A DNA stretch of 64,000 nt from Glandiceps talaboti (Eukaryota; Hemichordata; Enteropneusta; Spengelidae). The DNA is taken from the NCBI RefSeq assembly GCF_964340395.1, contig NC_135549.1, forward strand, positions 22,448,342-22,512,341, written 5' to 3'. A model generated the notes under the pieces. The model was given only the letters and a program-made list of their open reading frames with translations. It was not told the DNA's origin and did no database searches. Below are positions 9,600-21,082 of the stretch, piece after piece. Numbering within the stretch: position 1 is the first letter of the stretch; each line of letters opens with the position of its first letter. The translations under genes were made by a program, and so were the position numbers.

Positions 9600-10870
9600 T
9601 GACTCATTAATATCAATGGTGAGGTGAAAATGATGGACGTACTCAACCAGTTACTACAATCTTCAGACTATCTTTATTAGTACCAATGTTTCGGCAATAC
9701 AGAAATTGCCTTCTTCAGGGTAAAAAAAAAACCTAATAGATAAAAATGGATAAAATCGAAAGTTACAAAATTGCACGTTGTACAAGTGTGGATATAAAAT
9801 GTTAAAGACTTGAAAGTAAAAATATAATTACAGCAAGGTGAAAAAATTGCACTAATCTAGATCGTGTGGTGGTGTCCGTGGATGGTGTCCTGAATGACAA
9901 TGAGAAGGGTACCCTTAGTTAAGTTTTTAAAAAGACAGGTGGTAGGGCCACCTATCTTGGAAGAGAGAGAGAGCGTGTGCCAATAGGCGGAGGAAACTGA
10001 GAAAGAAATGGAAAGGAAGATGATAGTGTGCCTGACTGATATATGAGAGTTCATGTTGTCTTCTAAGTCTCGTTTTTGCAGTGTGCATCTTACATAAACC
10101 ACTTATTTGGAAATGAGTAAGTTTATGCCTGGGTTGATTGAAATGTTCTGATACAGGAGTTGATTTGTTGTTGCGAAGTATGTAAACATGTTCACAAATG
10201 CATCTCTTAAATTCTCTTTTGATTTCCACGATGTACTGTTTAAGACACTTCTCACAGGTGACGTTGTAAATGAGATTGCGAGTGGGGCATGTGATGTGAC
10301 CTGTGATATTATGAGTGCTGTTGTTGTTAATAATGGTCATGCTGGTTACAGTGTTACCTTCGATGATAAATTTACATTGGTTACATTGACCACAGCGTTT
10401 AGTGGTGCCAGGATTATCAGATATGTTTTTTTGAGGTAAGAGGTAAACCAGAGGTAAGAGTGACGATCTGTGGGTTTGCTATAAATGGATGTGACAATGT
10501 TGTTATCTTGTATCGACATGAGAGTGCCTAAGAAGGGAACATTTTCTGAACTGTACTCCATTGTAAATTTGATAGTTGGATTAATATGATTACTATGTTG
10601 GATGGAAGTTGTGTAATACTGTTACACAATGTGTCCAAATGAAACGAATATCATCTATGCATGTATCTTCCCCATCTGTTTGGTTTGAGATCACTGACTT
10701 GCAATACTTGATTCTCAATTTTGCCCATGGTAAGATTAGCAGATGATGGTGGTGCGACCTTTGACCCCATGGCTGTGCCATGTGCTTGTAGATAGTAATT
10801 ATCATTGAATGTGAAATAGTTGTGATCAAGAATAAAATTTGGCATTTCTATGATCAGTTCTGGATTGTCT
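9600..10870 (-). mobile_element. Penelope-like retroelement remnant
   Basis: Minus-strand frames give, from high to low coordinate, reverse-transcriptase pieces typical of Penelope-like elements and then a GIY-YIG-type endonuclease region. RT pieces include HGTAMGSKVAP at about 10750-10785 and SIYSKPTDRHSY with FLGTLMSIQDN at about 10450-10540. The endonuclease piece, about 9990-10330, contains NLIYNVTCEKC, EHVYILRNNKSTPV and HFNQPRH. Frameshifts and the missing N-terminal RT make it non-functional. A shorter, more damaged relative lies in spacer IV. Confidence 0.8.
9672..9735 (-). ncRNA. hammerhead-ribozyme-like core in the Penelope-like element
   Basis: Minus strand: CTGAAGA (fits CUGANGA), then a hairpin GGCAAT/ATTGCC, then GAAAC, a four-base loop, and GTA followed by C as a possible cleavage triplet. 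The order fits a hammerhead with very short stem III, as reported for Penelope-like elements. Stem I is poor: the first pair would be C-C, and a T10 tract separates TATTAG from its partner CTAATA. It is probably a decayed ribozyme. Confidence 0.4.
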
Positions 10871-11560
10871 ATCTTATACTAATGATCTGTGATATAGTCT
10901 TTTACAGCTTTGAGACGGAACTCGTGTGGTAAGTTTGTATTTAGGGATTTAACATCCATGGTGACAAGGAAAACTAATAGTTTCATCAATAAGATTTTTG
11001 ACACAAATGTATTTTGGTATTGTGAGTGTGTACCAAATTATATAGCACTTGAAGCTTGCATTCTTCAGATATAGCCTAATTACTGAAAGTCATTAATTAT
11101 GCAAATGACTAAATAAAACTAAATGCTACATCATCAAGCTTTTCAGTGTTTTGTTATGTTTGAAGTATGTACCAAATTATATTGAATTTGAAGATTATAT
11201 TCTAAAAGAGATTGCTCAATTATCAAAACTCATTAATGATGCAAATGATTCATTACCACTACAAGCTACATTATCAAACTTTATAGGACATATGTAGTTT
11301 GTTATCATCAATATATAAAGAAAATTATATTGAATTTAAAGTGAGAGTGCATTCTTAGGATATAGCCTAATTACTGAAAATCATTAATTATGCAAATGAT
11401 TCATTAATATATAATGTTCATCAAAACCTAATCAGTTCTAGCCATCATTGTAAAGAATATGTGCACCATCACACAGACAGACAAACAGACAACTAGTGTC
11501 CCTAAAATATCACCTTCCCTTACGGAAGATAAAACTTCACGTAATAAGGCGGTAGGTTGT
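10871..11560. repeat. Helitron-like non-autonomous element, 3' part with tandem units
   Basis: Diverged tandem units share a core like ATATAGCCTAATTACTGAAA and TTAATTATGCAAATGA. They end in a CACACAGACAGAC stretch and the terminal CCCTTACGGAAGATAAA. This matches the 3' structure of the complete relative at 41621-42660. The 5' end is separated by the Penelope-like remnant or lost. Confidence 0.55.
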
Positions 11561-13340
11561 TTTGAAAAAACAGTATAGATTAAAATAACTAGTCAGACAC
11601 ACACACTTGTACTCACCACGCTTGATTGACCGTGTTTAGTATGTTGTTTCTAGCTACTATTATTCACCATGTGTAACGTTTTTAGAAGACATGTACTCAT
11701 TGATAGGTCCTGAAAGTAAAAGTTCAAATTACATTAAAACTAAAGATCGATAACCTACAGGAATACTACAGAAAGGTATACAGGAACGTCCCGTACCACA
11801 GTGTTAAATTTAATCATTTGAGGTTTATGAATAATATGGTTCACTTCCTTGTCGAGTTTTCAATTTATGCGTCGTCACACACTTGTATTGCTAGGGATTC
11901 TGAAGCTGTAGTCATTACGGAAGCTGTGTATATTTTTGGCTATTTCCGTTTTCATTTTGTTATATGTGCACTTACCTGCTATCCTGAAAAACCTATGTTG
12001 AAACCAACGACACTGTATTGAAAGTTTTGACAATTCATAAACCACTATAGTAGTTTTAAAAACACTACAAAATGTCCCTTCCACCATGACAACCACGAAC
12101 AAACATGAAGACATACGCACCTCTAGTGTAATGTGCATTCGGTCACACAAGAACTGTTGCTTTCAATACAACTGCATCTTATTGGATTTTGAAAGTCATG
12201 TGACTCCTTCAAATCACCTTCCTTATACCTTGTGAAAAAAGGTCACGTAATGTCAAACGTGAAACTATACTTTGAAAACCATGGAACGTGTCTAGCCTCC
12301 TTGTCTCATAGTGCTGTGAACTTTGACTTATGCACTGAGGTAAACATGAACACAAATAATTATACCACAGTGTACGTAGCAAGGCGTCACAGTAGACGAA
12401 CATTTCATTTCACTCTGTTTTACAGAATGAACCTCAACACCATAAAGATTTATACCACAGTTTACATAAAAAGGCATCACAGTAGACGAACATTTCATGC
12501 TACTCCACCGAAGTTCATTCTGTATTACTGAATGAGGTGATGATTATATGAGGGTGATCATTGTATTTAAATAATAGTAAACACACATTCCTAAAATCGT
12601 TTGCTGCAAACTAGTCATGCATATGACCTTTTCATAGCACTATTTCCTAAATAAGCATGTGAGTAGTAAATTATAATGCCATTTGGCGTATGGAGTAAAA
12701 ATGGTCCTAAGCATTGTACCATGATAGGCTAACATAGTTCATGTGATTCACAACATAGATAAACAAATGATGAAGGATAAAGGTGGAAGAAAAGTTTATC
12801 AATAAAAATTATAATATTCAATTTTCAGGCTATTGAGAAGTATTGAAGGACACCCACCATCTTTCAAATGTGTTCTTTTTTTCTCTCATGACACTAAGTT
12901 TGATGTTGATAGTTTGTAGTGGTGGTGCTTTTAGAATGGCCAGTCTCATCATTGATATGAGAACCAAAAGAATGTAAAATTCTGTCGGCATCAGCACGAA
13001 CGACTCAAATTATAGTGACCCATCAGTGAACGGCTAAAAATGTTGCCACCTCCTCACCTAAGCCGTCATCTAGGACGCTCTCACAGGGTAAATGCCATGT
13101 GTGTACATTTCACCAGTAAAGTTTGGCGAATGTACGGTTTTACGTGTTATCTTTTATACTACTTGTTGCTAAAGATTAGTACATCTCTGCTTTTCCCATA
13201 TTTTTTTTTAGGTCACCAGCTGTTCTATCATACCATGATCTGTACACCTGAAAATTCGGGGTTCAAAGGTATATCATCATTGTAATATATATTTAATAGC
13301 CAATGAAAAGCGATGGTTTGACACAAAAAGTAAATCAACC
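11561..13340. other. spacer I unique-type sequence, no confident gene
   Basis: The block is almost identical to spacer IV at about 49000-50620. Shorter parts match spacers II and III (for example near 30540-30700 and 45120-45260). It contains an internal duplication of about 50 bp ending CAGTAGACGAACATTTCAT (about 12380 and 12480). Short ORFs exist on both strands (such as 91 residues at 11875-12150, minus), but reading frames are not kept in spacers II/III. I do not call a gene. Confidence 0.5.
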
Positions 13341-13354
13341 TTAGACCAGAGTTA

Positions 13355-14230
13355 ATCTGAATGCCTTCCGTAAGGCCAAAGGCTTTAGATTATTGTTCCT
13401 ACACACAATAATTTTGAAAACATATGTGGTTAGTTATGTTTGAAGTTAGTCTGGATGACCAACCTGTGGTTCTAACCACACAGTCTGGTCAAATGCCCTC
13501 AATCAGCACACATTCCTGTGCTCCCTCCTGCTGTGTTCATATAAACATGGTTATGTTGATGGGTTCCCATGACATATAGTTTTAAAGGACTGTCAGTGGA
13601 GTCCTGGTTGGACATTGGACATAGTCAAAACAGTTGTACCAAATGAATATTTAATGAGTGATGACCACAGCCCATTATTACTAGTGACATGCTCTGTTCG
13701 AGCTTTGCTCACCATGGGGTTGAACCATAATTAACACCTTTTGTTAGGGTCTTGACTATACTGTGAGTGGAGGTATAAATCTTAACGATACTGTATAGGA
13801 ACTAGATTAGTTTGAAGTATGTACCGAATTGTATTGAATTTGAAGAGTGCATTTCTAATGAGTCATAAAACTAAAAGCTAAATCAACAAGCTTTTTCAGA
13901 ACATATGTGATTAGTTATGTTTCAAGTATATACAAAATTGCATTTGAAGTATGCATTTGAAGATATAGCCTAATTACTGAAAATCATTAATCATGCAAAT
14001 AAGTCATCAAAACTAAAAGCTATATCACAAAGCTTTTTAGAACCTATACACTTTGTTATGGTTGATGTAAGTAGCAAATTATATCGAATTTGAAACATGC
14101 ATTCTTAAGATTTCGCATAATTACTGAAAATCATTAATTATACAAATGAGTCATTTAAACTAAACGCTATACATTATCAAACTTTATATGGTATATGAAC
14201 TTTGTTACCATCAATGTGTGTACCAAAATA
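13355..14230. repeat. Helitron-like tandem-unit block with 5' terminus
   Basis: Starts with CTGAATGCCTTCCGTAAGG, which resembles the 5' end of the element at 41621. Three or more diverged units follow with GATATAGCCTAATTACTGAAA and ATGCAAAT cores. No 3' hairpin end is seen. The spacer IV copy lies at about 50625-51500. Confidence 0.5.
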
Positions 14231-14269
14231 TCGTTTTGTTCTTCCAGCTGTAATTCGTTTTAAGGTCAT

Positions 14270-14890
14270 TCAAGAACTGTTCAAGTGAATGGGTACCCAC
14301 CTTATGTCTTCATCTATCTCTTCCAAATCCCCTCTCAGTCTATCAGAGGTTGGATAAAAATGTATGTGTGTCATCTTTGATTTTAATGTGTTGATGTCTT
14401 TGCAGTTTCCTGTTTTCTCAGCTAGACTGTTCTCCTTTACAGCAACTATCTTCTGTTGTCTCAGTCTATCTATTAGCACTTTAGCATTTACTAGACATCC
14501 TCTCATATACACCTCTTTTCCCTTAGCGAGATTTCATTTATCAAACACAGCCTTTCGCTCACATGATTTGTCGTTCCTCTTCCATCACTTGATCCAATGC
14601 TTTGTCTAATTTCAGTTTCTTACCAGGACAATCGTATAGAAGTCCAGTTATAATGCGTTCCGCACTAGAGGTCTCCATCAATTAAATTATAATCGTCGAG
14701 CTTAACATGGACTTGTTCCTGGTTGTCCCATCTACTCAGTGTCTTGCAATTCGAACATTGGTATTTGCTTGAGCCGAAACATACTCTTCCATCACATCAA
14801 CAAAAAATTGTACATCTTCTTTTTTGTCAAGATTTGTTGTTGAGGTCAAGGGGTCCTTTTCATTTATGGCAATATTGAACAGTTTAATAT
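14270..14890 (-). pseudogene. degraded coding fragment of unknown family
   Basis: Minus-strand frames hold protein-like stretches broken by stops and shifts. Examples are SAERIITGLLYDCPGKKL with LDKALDQVMEEERQIM, and an open 80-residue piece starting MYMRGCLVNAKVLIDRLR. The same broken frames recur in spacer IV at about 51560-52090, so the decay preceded duplication. I do not recognise the parent; it may be a host gene fragment or a transposon ORF. Confidence 0.3.
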
Positions 14891-14892
14891 TT

Positions 14893-15659
14893 AGGGTTGT
14901 CGTTGGTTAAACCACCTGCCTCTTACCACTGCACTACAGCTGAGGTTTGAGCCTCTTACCACTGCACTACAGCTGAGGTTTGAGCCTCTTACCACTGCAC
15001 TACAGCTGAGGTTTGAGCCTCTTACCACTGCACTACAGCTGAGGTTTGAGCCTCTTACCACTGCACTACAGCTGAGGTTTGAGCCTCTTACCACTGCACT
15101 ACAGCTGAGGTTTGAGCCTCTTACCACTGCACTACAGCTGAGGTTTGAGCCTCTTACCCCTGCACAACAGCTGAGGATTGAGCCTCTTACCACTGCACTA
15201 CAGCTGAGGATTGAGCCTCTTACCACTGCACTACAGCTGAGGTTTGAGCCTCTTACCCCTGCACAACAGCTGAGGATTGAGCCTCTTACCCCTGCACAAC
15301 AGCTGAGGATTGAGCCTCTTACCACTGCACTACAGCTGAGGTTTGAGCCTCTTACCCCTGCACAACAGCTGAGGATTGAGCCTCTTACCACTGCACTACA
15401 GCTGAGGTTTGAGCCTCTTACCCCTGCACAACAGCTGAGGATTGAGCCTCTTACCACTACATTTCAGCTGAGATTTGAGCCCTACTCTGGGTTTGATTAG
15501 ATTTACCAAGCTGTAAGTAAGAAGCTTAAGGTGTCATTCAGTTTGATTCTACCGAATAATGCAAGTTTTCCCAACGTACTCCGGTTTCCTTCTGCTCTAA
15601 CACAGAACCCTCCTCCTGTTATTGAGGAATGTCTGTTGGATGGTAAATCAATAAATCAA

Positions 15660-15694
<35 letters not shown>

Positions 15695-15696
15695 AT
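14893..15696 (+). mobile_element. tRNA-derived SINE with internally expanded minisatellite
   Basis: The head has an A-box-like TGGTTAAACCACCTG, and a B-box-like GGTTTGAGCC lies in each internal repeat unit (one mismatch to GGTTCRANNCC). After the repeats comes a body with ACTCCGGTTTCCTTCTGCT and a tail TCTGTTGGATGGTAAAT followed by (AAAT)n, a layout seen in animal tRNA-SINEs. The spacer IV copy (about 52475-52825) has the same parts with only four repeat units. The family is not identified. Confidence 0.6.
14919..15479 (+). repeat. 33-bp minisatellite, 17 units
   Basis: The unit begins CCTCTTACCACTGCACTACA and ends GCTGAGGTTTGAG. Its total length of 561 bp is 17 times 33. Two subtypes alternate irregularly: CCACT/CACTA/GGTTT and CCCCT/CACAA/GGATT. 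The three differences move together, so units were copied as blocks. Because 33 is a multiple of three, a 188-residue minus-strand ORF results; it is a repeat artefact. The orthologous place in spacer IV (52501-52632) has four units. Confidence 0.9.
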
Positions 15697-15697
15697 T
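15652..15697. repeat. (AAAT)n SINE tail
   Basis: About ten AAAT repeats form the 3' tail of the SINE. The spacer IV copy is shorter (about 52797-52825). Confidence 0.85.
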
Positions 15698-15895
15698 CTC
15701 ATTAACAGTCCATGCTGGTTCTTTATTGCGATATCTTCTTTTGATGCAAAAGCTCTTCTCACTTCTGCCATCTCACTTTTTCTTGATTCTATTTGAATCA
15801 GTATGTGTAGTAAGTTTTTGTTTTGACGTTTTCGTTTCCATCTCGAATTTCTCGTTGGACCATCATAAATTAATTCTTCCCTTTATTCTAGTCAT

Positions 15896-16888
15896 TTCTC
15901 GTGTGACATGGATACCAATGATATCATTGTATTGACTTCCATTTCTATTGTGACGTGGATACCAGTGATATCATTGTAGTGACTTCCATTTCTAGTGTGA
16001 CGTGGATACCAGTGATATCATTGTATTGACTTCCATTTCTAGTGTGACGTGGATACTAGTGATATCATTGTATTGACTTCCATTTCTACTGTGACGTGGA
16101 TACCAGTGATACCATTGTATTGACTTCCATTGCTAGTGTGACGTGGATACCAATGATATCATTGTATTGACTTCCATTTCTATTGTGACGTGGATACCAG
16201 TGATATCATTGTATAGACTTCCATTTCTAGTGTGACGTGGATACCAGTGATATCACTGTATTGACTTCCGTTTCTAGTGACGTGGATACCAGTGATATCA
16301 TTGTATTGACTTCCATTTCTAGTGTGACGTGGATACCAGTGATATCATTGTATTGACTTCCATTTCTATTGTCACGTGGATACCAGTGATATCATTGTAT
16401 AGACTTCCATTTCTAGTGTGACGTGGATACCAGCGATATCATTGTATAGACTTCCATTTCTAGTGTGACGTGGATACCAGCGATATCATTGTATTGACTT
16501 CCATTTCTAGTGTGACGTGGATACCAGTGATATCATTGTATTGACTTCCATTTCTAGTGTGACGTGGATACCAGTGATATCATTGTATTGACTTCCATTT
16601 CTAGTGTGACGTGGATACCAGTGATATCATTGTATTGACTTCCATTTCTAGTGTGACGTGGATACCAATGATATCATTGTATAGACTTCCATTTCTAGTG
16701 TCACGTGGATACCAGTGATATCATTGTAGTGACTTCCATTTCTATTGTGACGTGGATATCAGTGATATCATTGTATTGACTTTCATTTCTAGTGTGACAT
16801 GGATACCAGTGATATCATTGAATTGACTTCCATTTCTAGTGTGACGTGGATACGAGGGATATCAATGTATTGACTTCCATTTCTAGTG
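15896..16888 (+). repeat. 47-bp minisatellite, about 21 units
   Basis: The unit can be read as TATTGACTTCCATTTCTAGT, then GTGACGTGGATACC, then AGTGATATCATTG, 47 bp in all. Units differ by one to four substitutions; one near 16270 lacks a few bases. Each carries TGACGT (or TCACGTGG variants) and the palindrome GATATC. The spacer IV counterpart has about 45 units. Confidence 0.93.
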
Positions 16889-17235
16889 ATTCATGATTTT
16901 ATTATTATTTTTCTCGTATACATAAGAAAGTTTAGTGTCGGCAGTGAAAAAGTAGTCGGGGTCGGGTAACTGGAACCAAACAACTTTTTTATTAGGCCTA
17001 AGCACAGTTTAAGTATTTCCCCCAGTTATTATTTACCATTGTAGAGCAGCATTAATATACTCCTTATACTCAATCATGGTCATGTGTATTGGAAATGATT
17101 ATTGAAACTCAGTTTCTCGTTGCATAGTGGTTAAGAACTGTGTCTAATAATTATATGCATCATAATCTCCATAGAAGGGCTCATCTGCATCATAGGTAAT
17201 CTCCATAGAATTGATTATCTAAACTAAACACAGAC

Positions 17236-17478
17236 ACCATGCAAAGTGATGTTGCTAAGCTACATGCTGACAAACACCATAACAAACACCTTGTTACCAA
17301 GCGACAAGTTGACAAACACATCAAAGCCTTGTTGCTAAGCTACAAGATGAAAAATACAACACAAAGTACATGGTGTTTGTCAACATGTAGCCTTGCAACA
17401 GTGCTTTGTATGGTATTTGTCATTTTGTAGCTTAGCAACAGCGTTTTGTGTGGTGTTTGTCATCTTATAGCTTAGCAA
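17236..17478. repeat. foldback repeat, 29-bp arms and 91-bp loop
   Basis: Arm 17251-17279 and arm 17371-17399 are inverted copies matching at 26 of 29 bases (core GACAAACACCA). Further half-arms with TAGCTTAGCAACAG and TTTGTCAT follow to 17478. The spacer IV copy keeps the arms but has a 14-bp loop. A plus-strand ORF across it is not considered a gene. Confidence 0.8.
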
Positions 17479-17889
17479 AAAATGTTGATGGCTATTAGTC
17501 ATTCTCAGATAAAGAAAATGAGATGGATATGAACTTGGGTACAAATCATGAATTAATTTTAATTTTTTGAACTTGTCAACTTATAGACATAAAAACAAAC
17601 TATATTATAAATAATGTAAACCATATATAATCTCTATAGAAAGGCTCATCAAGATGATATATAATCTCCAAAACAGTGATCACTTAGATCATAAATAATA
17701 TGTTATCTATCATACACAGCTTGTTAATTAGGAATTAGTCTTCTTTGAACATGTTTTTATTAAAGGTAATATACAATCAAACGTTTAATTACAGTTGACT
17801 GGGTAGATAGTTGACGATAAAAGTTATATAGAATACAGCAACAACGTGACATGATTTCCTAAGTGGATGTATACAGTCATCACTATATT

Positions 17890-18069
17890 CATTTCTTTTC
17901 AGCTTGAAGATTTCAGGAAAGGCAATACTGCCCTCGTTAAATTACATGGTTGCAATGAAACGTTTTCATCTGCGATGTTGCTTATTCGAATTCCATACGA
18001 CCTTCTGATAACAGTGTACAGTAGAAGACATACAGATACCATACGACGACAAAATATGACAGGTGAAGG
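17890..18069 (+). CDS. possible isolated coding exon, unknown gene
   Basis: An open frame of about 57 residues starts right after a T-rich acceptor-like TTTCTTTTCAG and ends at a donor-like AAG|GTTAGT. It reads LEDFRKGNTALVKLHGCNE and later IPYDLLITVYSRR. The copy in spacer IV (about 56069-56248) appears identical through this stretch, while flanking bases differ at several places. No family is recognised and no partner exon was found. It could be a captured exon or a chance open frame. Confidence 0.3.
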
Positions 18070-18349
18070 TTAGTATCTCTGTCTTTCACCAACTGTGATG
18101 TGTGGAACTTCAACTTGGTGAAAACCTCGGTGACCGTATGTTTGTTTTACTAATGTTTTAATTTGTTCATACTGAGGAAATACATTGACAGAAGTGGCCT
18201 TGATACTTCGAGTCGGAGGCGAGGAAAGGCACAACCCTTAGGGTGTGAATATTGTACAGTTCAATGAAGACAGGTATTGGGGTATAATTAATGCCATAAG
18301 GATCGAAAACTGTTCTTGGAGATTTTTCAATTCGAACAATTTTAATTGA

Positions 18350-18361
18350 ATGTGTGTGCGT

Positions 18362-18397
<36 letters not shown>

Positions 18398-18448
18398 TTG
18401 TTTGCGTGCGTGCGTGTATGTGAGTGTGTGTGTGTGTGTGTGTGTGTA
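18350..18448. repeat. (GT)n microsatellite complex
   Basis: GT runs interrupted by GC and TTTG steps, just left of the TRIM B duplicon. Its counterpart at 56527-56667 has added (TTTG)n and (GTGC)n blocks. Confidence 0.9.
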
Positions 18449-19345
18449 AGAAACATTGTCTCATGAGTGAAACACCAAGGCAACTTCATTTCTCCTTCAC
18501 AAGCAATGATTGCTATGCCCTTTAAAAACCATGGTGTTTATTAGTACTTTATTTCTGATGTTATATTGATTAGTATCTGAATTCATAGTAACAGGTATTC
18601 CAAAGTGTTTACTAGGAATGATACTTCATTCACATATTTACAAATGGATATAAGGATCAGTTACACTTTGATGAGGAGGTGGTATATGGATGTTTACAGC
18701 TAAAATGATGTTGGTTTGGTGTTTCATTCGTGAAACATGACATTGATACACATCCAGACAACTTCTAATGCAAAAGAAACAATGACATAGGTGCAAAGTG
18801 GGGATATAGAAGTAGTGAAGTTGAAATGTTGATTATCAGTTAGAAAAAACAAAACAATTGAAGCCATTAAAATGATCAAGTCCATGTGTAATGTTTTTAT
18901 TAGAAGCCTGTTTCTACTACACTGTAAAAAAAATTGCAATGTTCATCAGGTGTTCAATGTGATTGGGCAAAGGATCTTGCTGTATTTATTTTGTCTCTCT
19001 TATTGTTAGTCTAGAGTTGAAGTATGTCTAGCTCTGTGTCAAAAACGTAGCGTACCATGAGTGAAACATCAAACCTACATCATTTTAGCTGTAAGTCATT
19101 AGGACCACCTGGTACGTGAATGTTTATTTGTGGATACTACATCCCATCAAATTTTCTGAATTTTCTGCACGAGTCTCGAGATGTCACAGTTTGTAATGAT
19201 ACATCTTATCCTGGGAAAGGTTCTTTTTAAAATTGCTATACTACTAATTATAAATTAGTGTCATAATTATCGTGTTTAATGATAAATTGTTTTCTGTGGT
19301 AACATACAATTCGTCTATATATTGTTTGTTCCTCTATGCTATGTT
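18449..19345. repeat. duplicon left arm, unit B
   Basis: Matches 1072-1980 of unit A, including the three motifs around ATGAGTGAAACA in +,-,+ order. No gene is seen. Confidence 0.5.
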
Positions 19346-19349
19346 GTCA

Positions 19350-20130
19350 TGCATTTTCGATTCGTAAACTATCTACAAGGATAGGGGTGGACTACCCTTC
19401 CTCGTTATACTTCAAGTCCGGAAATTATTCTTTTCCCCGTCATAGAGACTTGAGTATGTCTAACTATCAGTTCTGTTCGTCAACATATTGTTTGTGGTTG
19501 GATTTGTTTCCTCTTTGTTTTTCACATCGCTGGGCTTGTCTTGAGGTTCTCATGACCGCCATCATTCAAGTCGGTTCGCATTTTAAATTCGTCGTTACTA
19601 ACTTCGATTTGTTAAGGTATTCAGGTGATCTTGCACGTTTTATTTTCTGCTATTATCATTGAATCTTTCCTTTCCACAACTTTGCTCGGCAACATTTTGT
19701 ACGGGTTTGTTTCAAACGATGTTTCTAGTTTTCATCTTATCATATGTTTAACAACTTTGGTTATAGCTAGACTTTTACAATTGTAGCGTGACTGCGCTTG
19801 TTGGTATATTTCTTCATGTTAGCTTTTGTCATTTCAACCTTTTCTTTTATGGTCGATTGTGTTGTTGCCATGCCAAAGTATGTTGGTAGTTTGATGTGTT
19901 CAGCTGTCGGTGGATAATTTATATGGCTGGTGGTAGGTCAATCGTACAGTGTGGTGTAGATCTGTAGTTTCTTAGAAATGTGTACAGTTCTTGTTTTCAT
20001 GGTTTTCTGTTGGGATAATCTGCTTTCTCGAGTGTGCGCACGGATCTGTCGGCTTCGCCATTCGATCGGAGCTAGCATGGTGTTATCTTACGGTGCTTGA
20101 AACAGATAATAATCGCCGCTCCCTAACTAA
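19350..20130 (-). mobile_element. Ty3/Gypsy integrase remnant, unit B
   Basis: Same integrase fragment as in unit A, with its own substitutions and indels. Residues of the HRK, KLPTYFG and LETPF regions can be traced across shifted minus-strand frames. It is downstream of TRIM B. Confidence 0.6.
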
Positions 20131-21080
20131 AAACTTGTCAAACTAAACGTATACTAAACGTAGCTTTGGTCTTGTAGTCAGATGACCATCTTCTTTCTTG
20201 ATGTATAGGAAAAAGGGCACGCAGAGGACAGGGACAATAGATGTGACATGGAGCTATCTTGGCTTGGAGCTATCTTCTTGTCGGTGATGAGATTTATTTT
20301 TATATTTTATAGGTATTTCATAATATTTAGCCCCGTGAATATAACTATAGTTGAAAAGGTAAGCCAGGGTGTGTTAGGTATGCTAGAAGACATGCCAACT
20401 TATTCATTAAGAAAGTTCATCGTGCGAAAATCAGTGAAGGGAGTTGTTGCATGACTAATGGTCGAAGTTGAAGTGGTCGCTATTGGTCGCCCCTTAACTC
20501 ATACAATCTATAATCATTATCTACTGATCAAAATCACCAGCATCACAACACGGAAATCAGTGAATCCTAAGGTACAGTTTCACTACTTGCTATTAATTTA
20601 CAATACACTAACTGTAAGCTACTCGACGCGATTACATTATTACAACACAGAATGTCCAACGTAATGGACAACATGCATGTAGAACAGAGTACTTGTCTTT
20701 ACTTTTCTCACAAGCTTTTAATAGCTTGGAGGATTGCTGCAGTGGTCCATGTACTCGAACACAGTAACGTCACGGTCATATATAGCTCGTACCAATGCAA
20801 AACAACGTGGATTCACGGATGACTATGAGGGCGCTGTTCGGCTTGGACAAAATATAGAGACAACGCGTATGTAAATCACTGCCTTTCTTTCCTGGACTCA
20901 ACGAATACTTGTGAGTAAGGAATTCGGAAAATAAAACCGAAAGCTTCGTTGCAATGCCAGATGTGTAAGTTTTAATTATCCATGTCCATGGGCCAAAATA
21001 TTCAATAAACAAGTGCCAAAACCAAACATACAATTTTCAAGTTTCAAAGCAAATAATTATTCTTCACTAAATATCACCAC
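20131..21080. other. downstream flank of TRIM B
   Basis: Collinear with the unit A flank at 2780-4335 but lacking the roughly 565 bp present in A. Unit D has the same deletion with the same junction (GTTTCAAAGCAAATAATTAT). No gene is recognised. Confidence 0.5.
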
Positions 21081-21082
21081 TC

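Noticed and set aside
11875-12150. 91-residue minus-strand ORF in spacer I with a CAG|GTAAGT donor-like site at about 11973-11981, near-identical in spacer IV
   Set aside because: The homologous parts of spacers II and III lack the donor and the frame, the protein has no recognisable domain, and no acceptor/start pair fits. Conservation with spacer IV only reflects recent duplication.
14891-15457. 188-residue minus-strand ORF of near-identical 11-residue repeats
   Set aside because: It arises because the 33-bp repeat is a multiple of three. The copy in spacer IV has only four units, and the region is better explained as part of a SINE.
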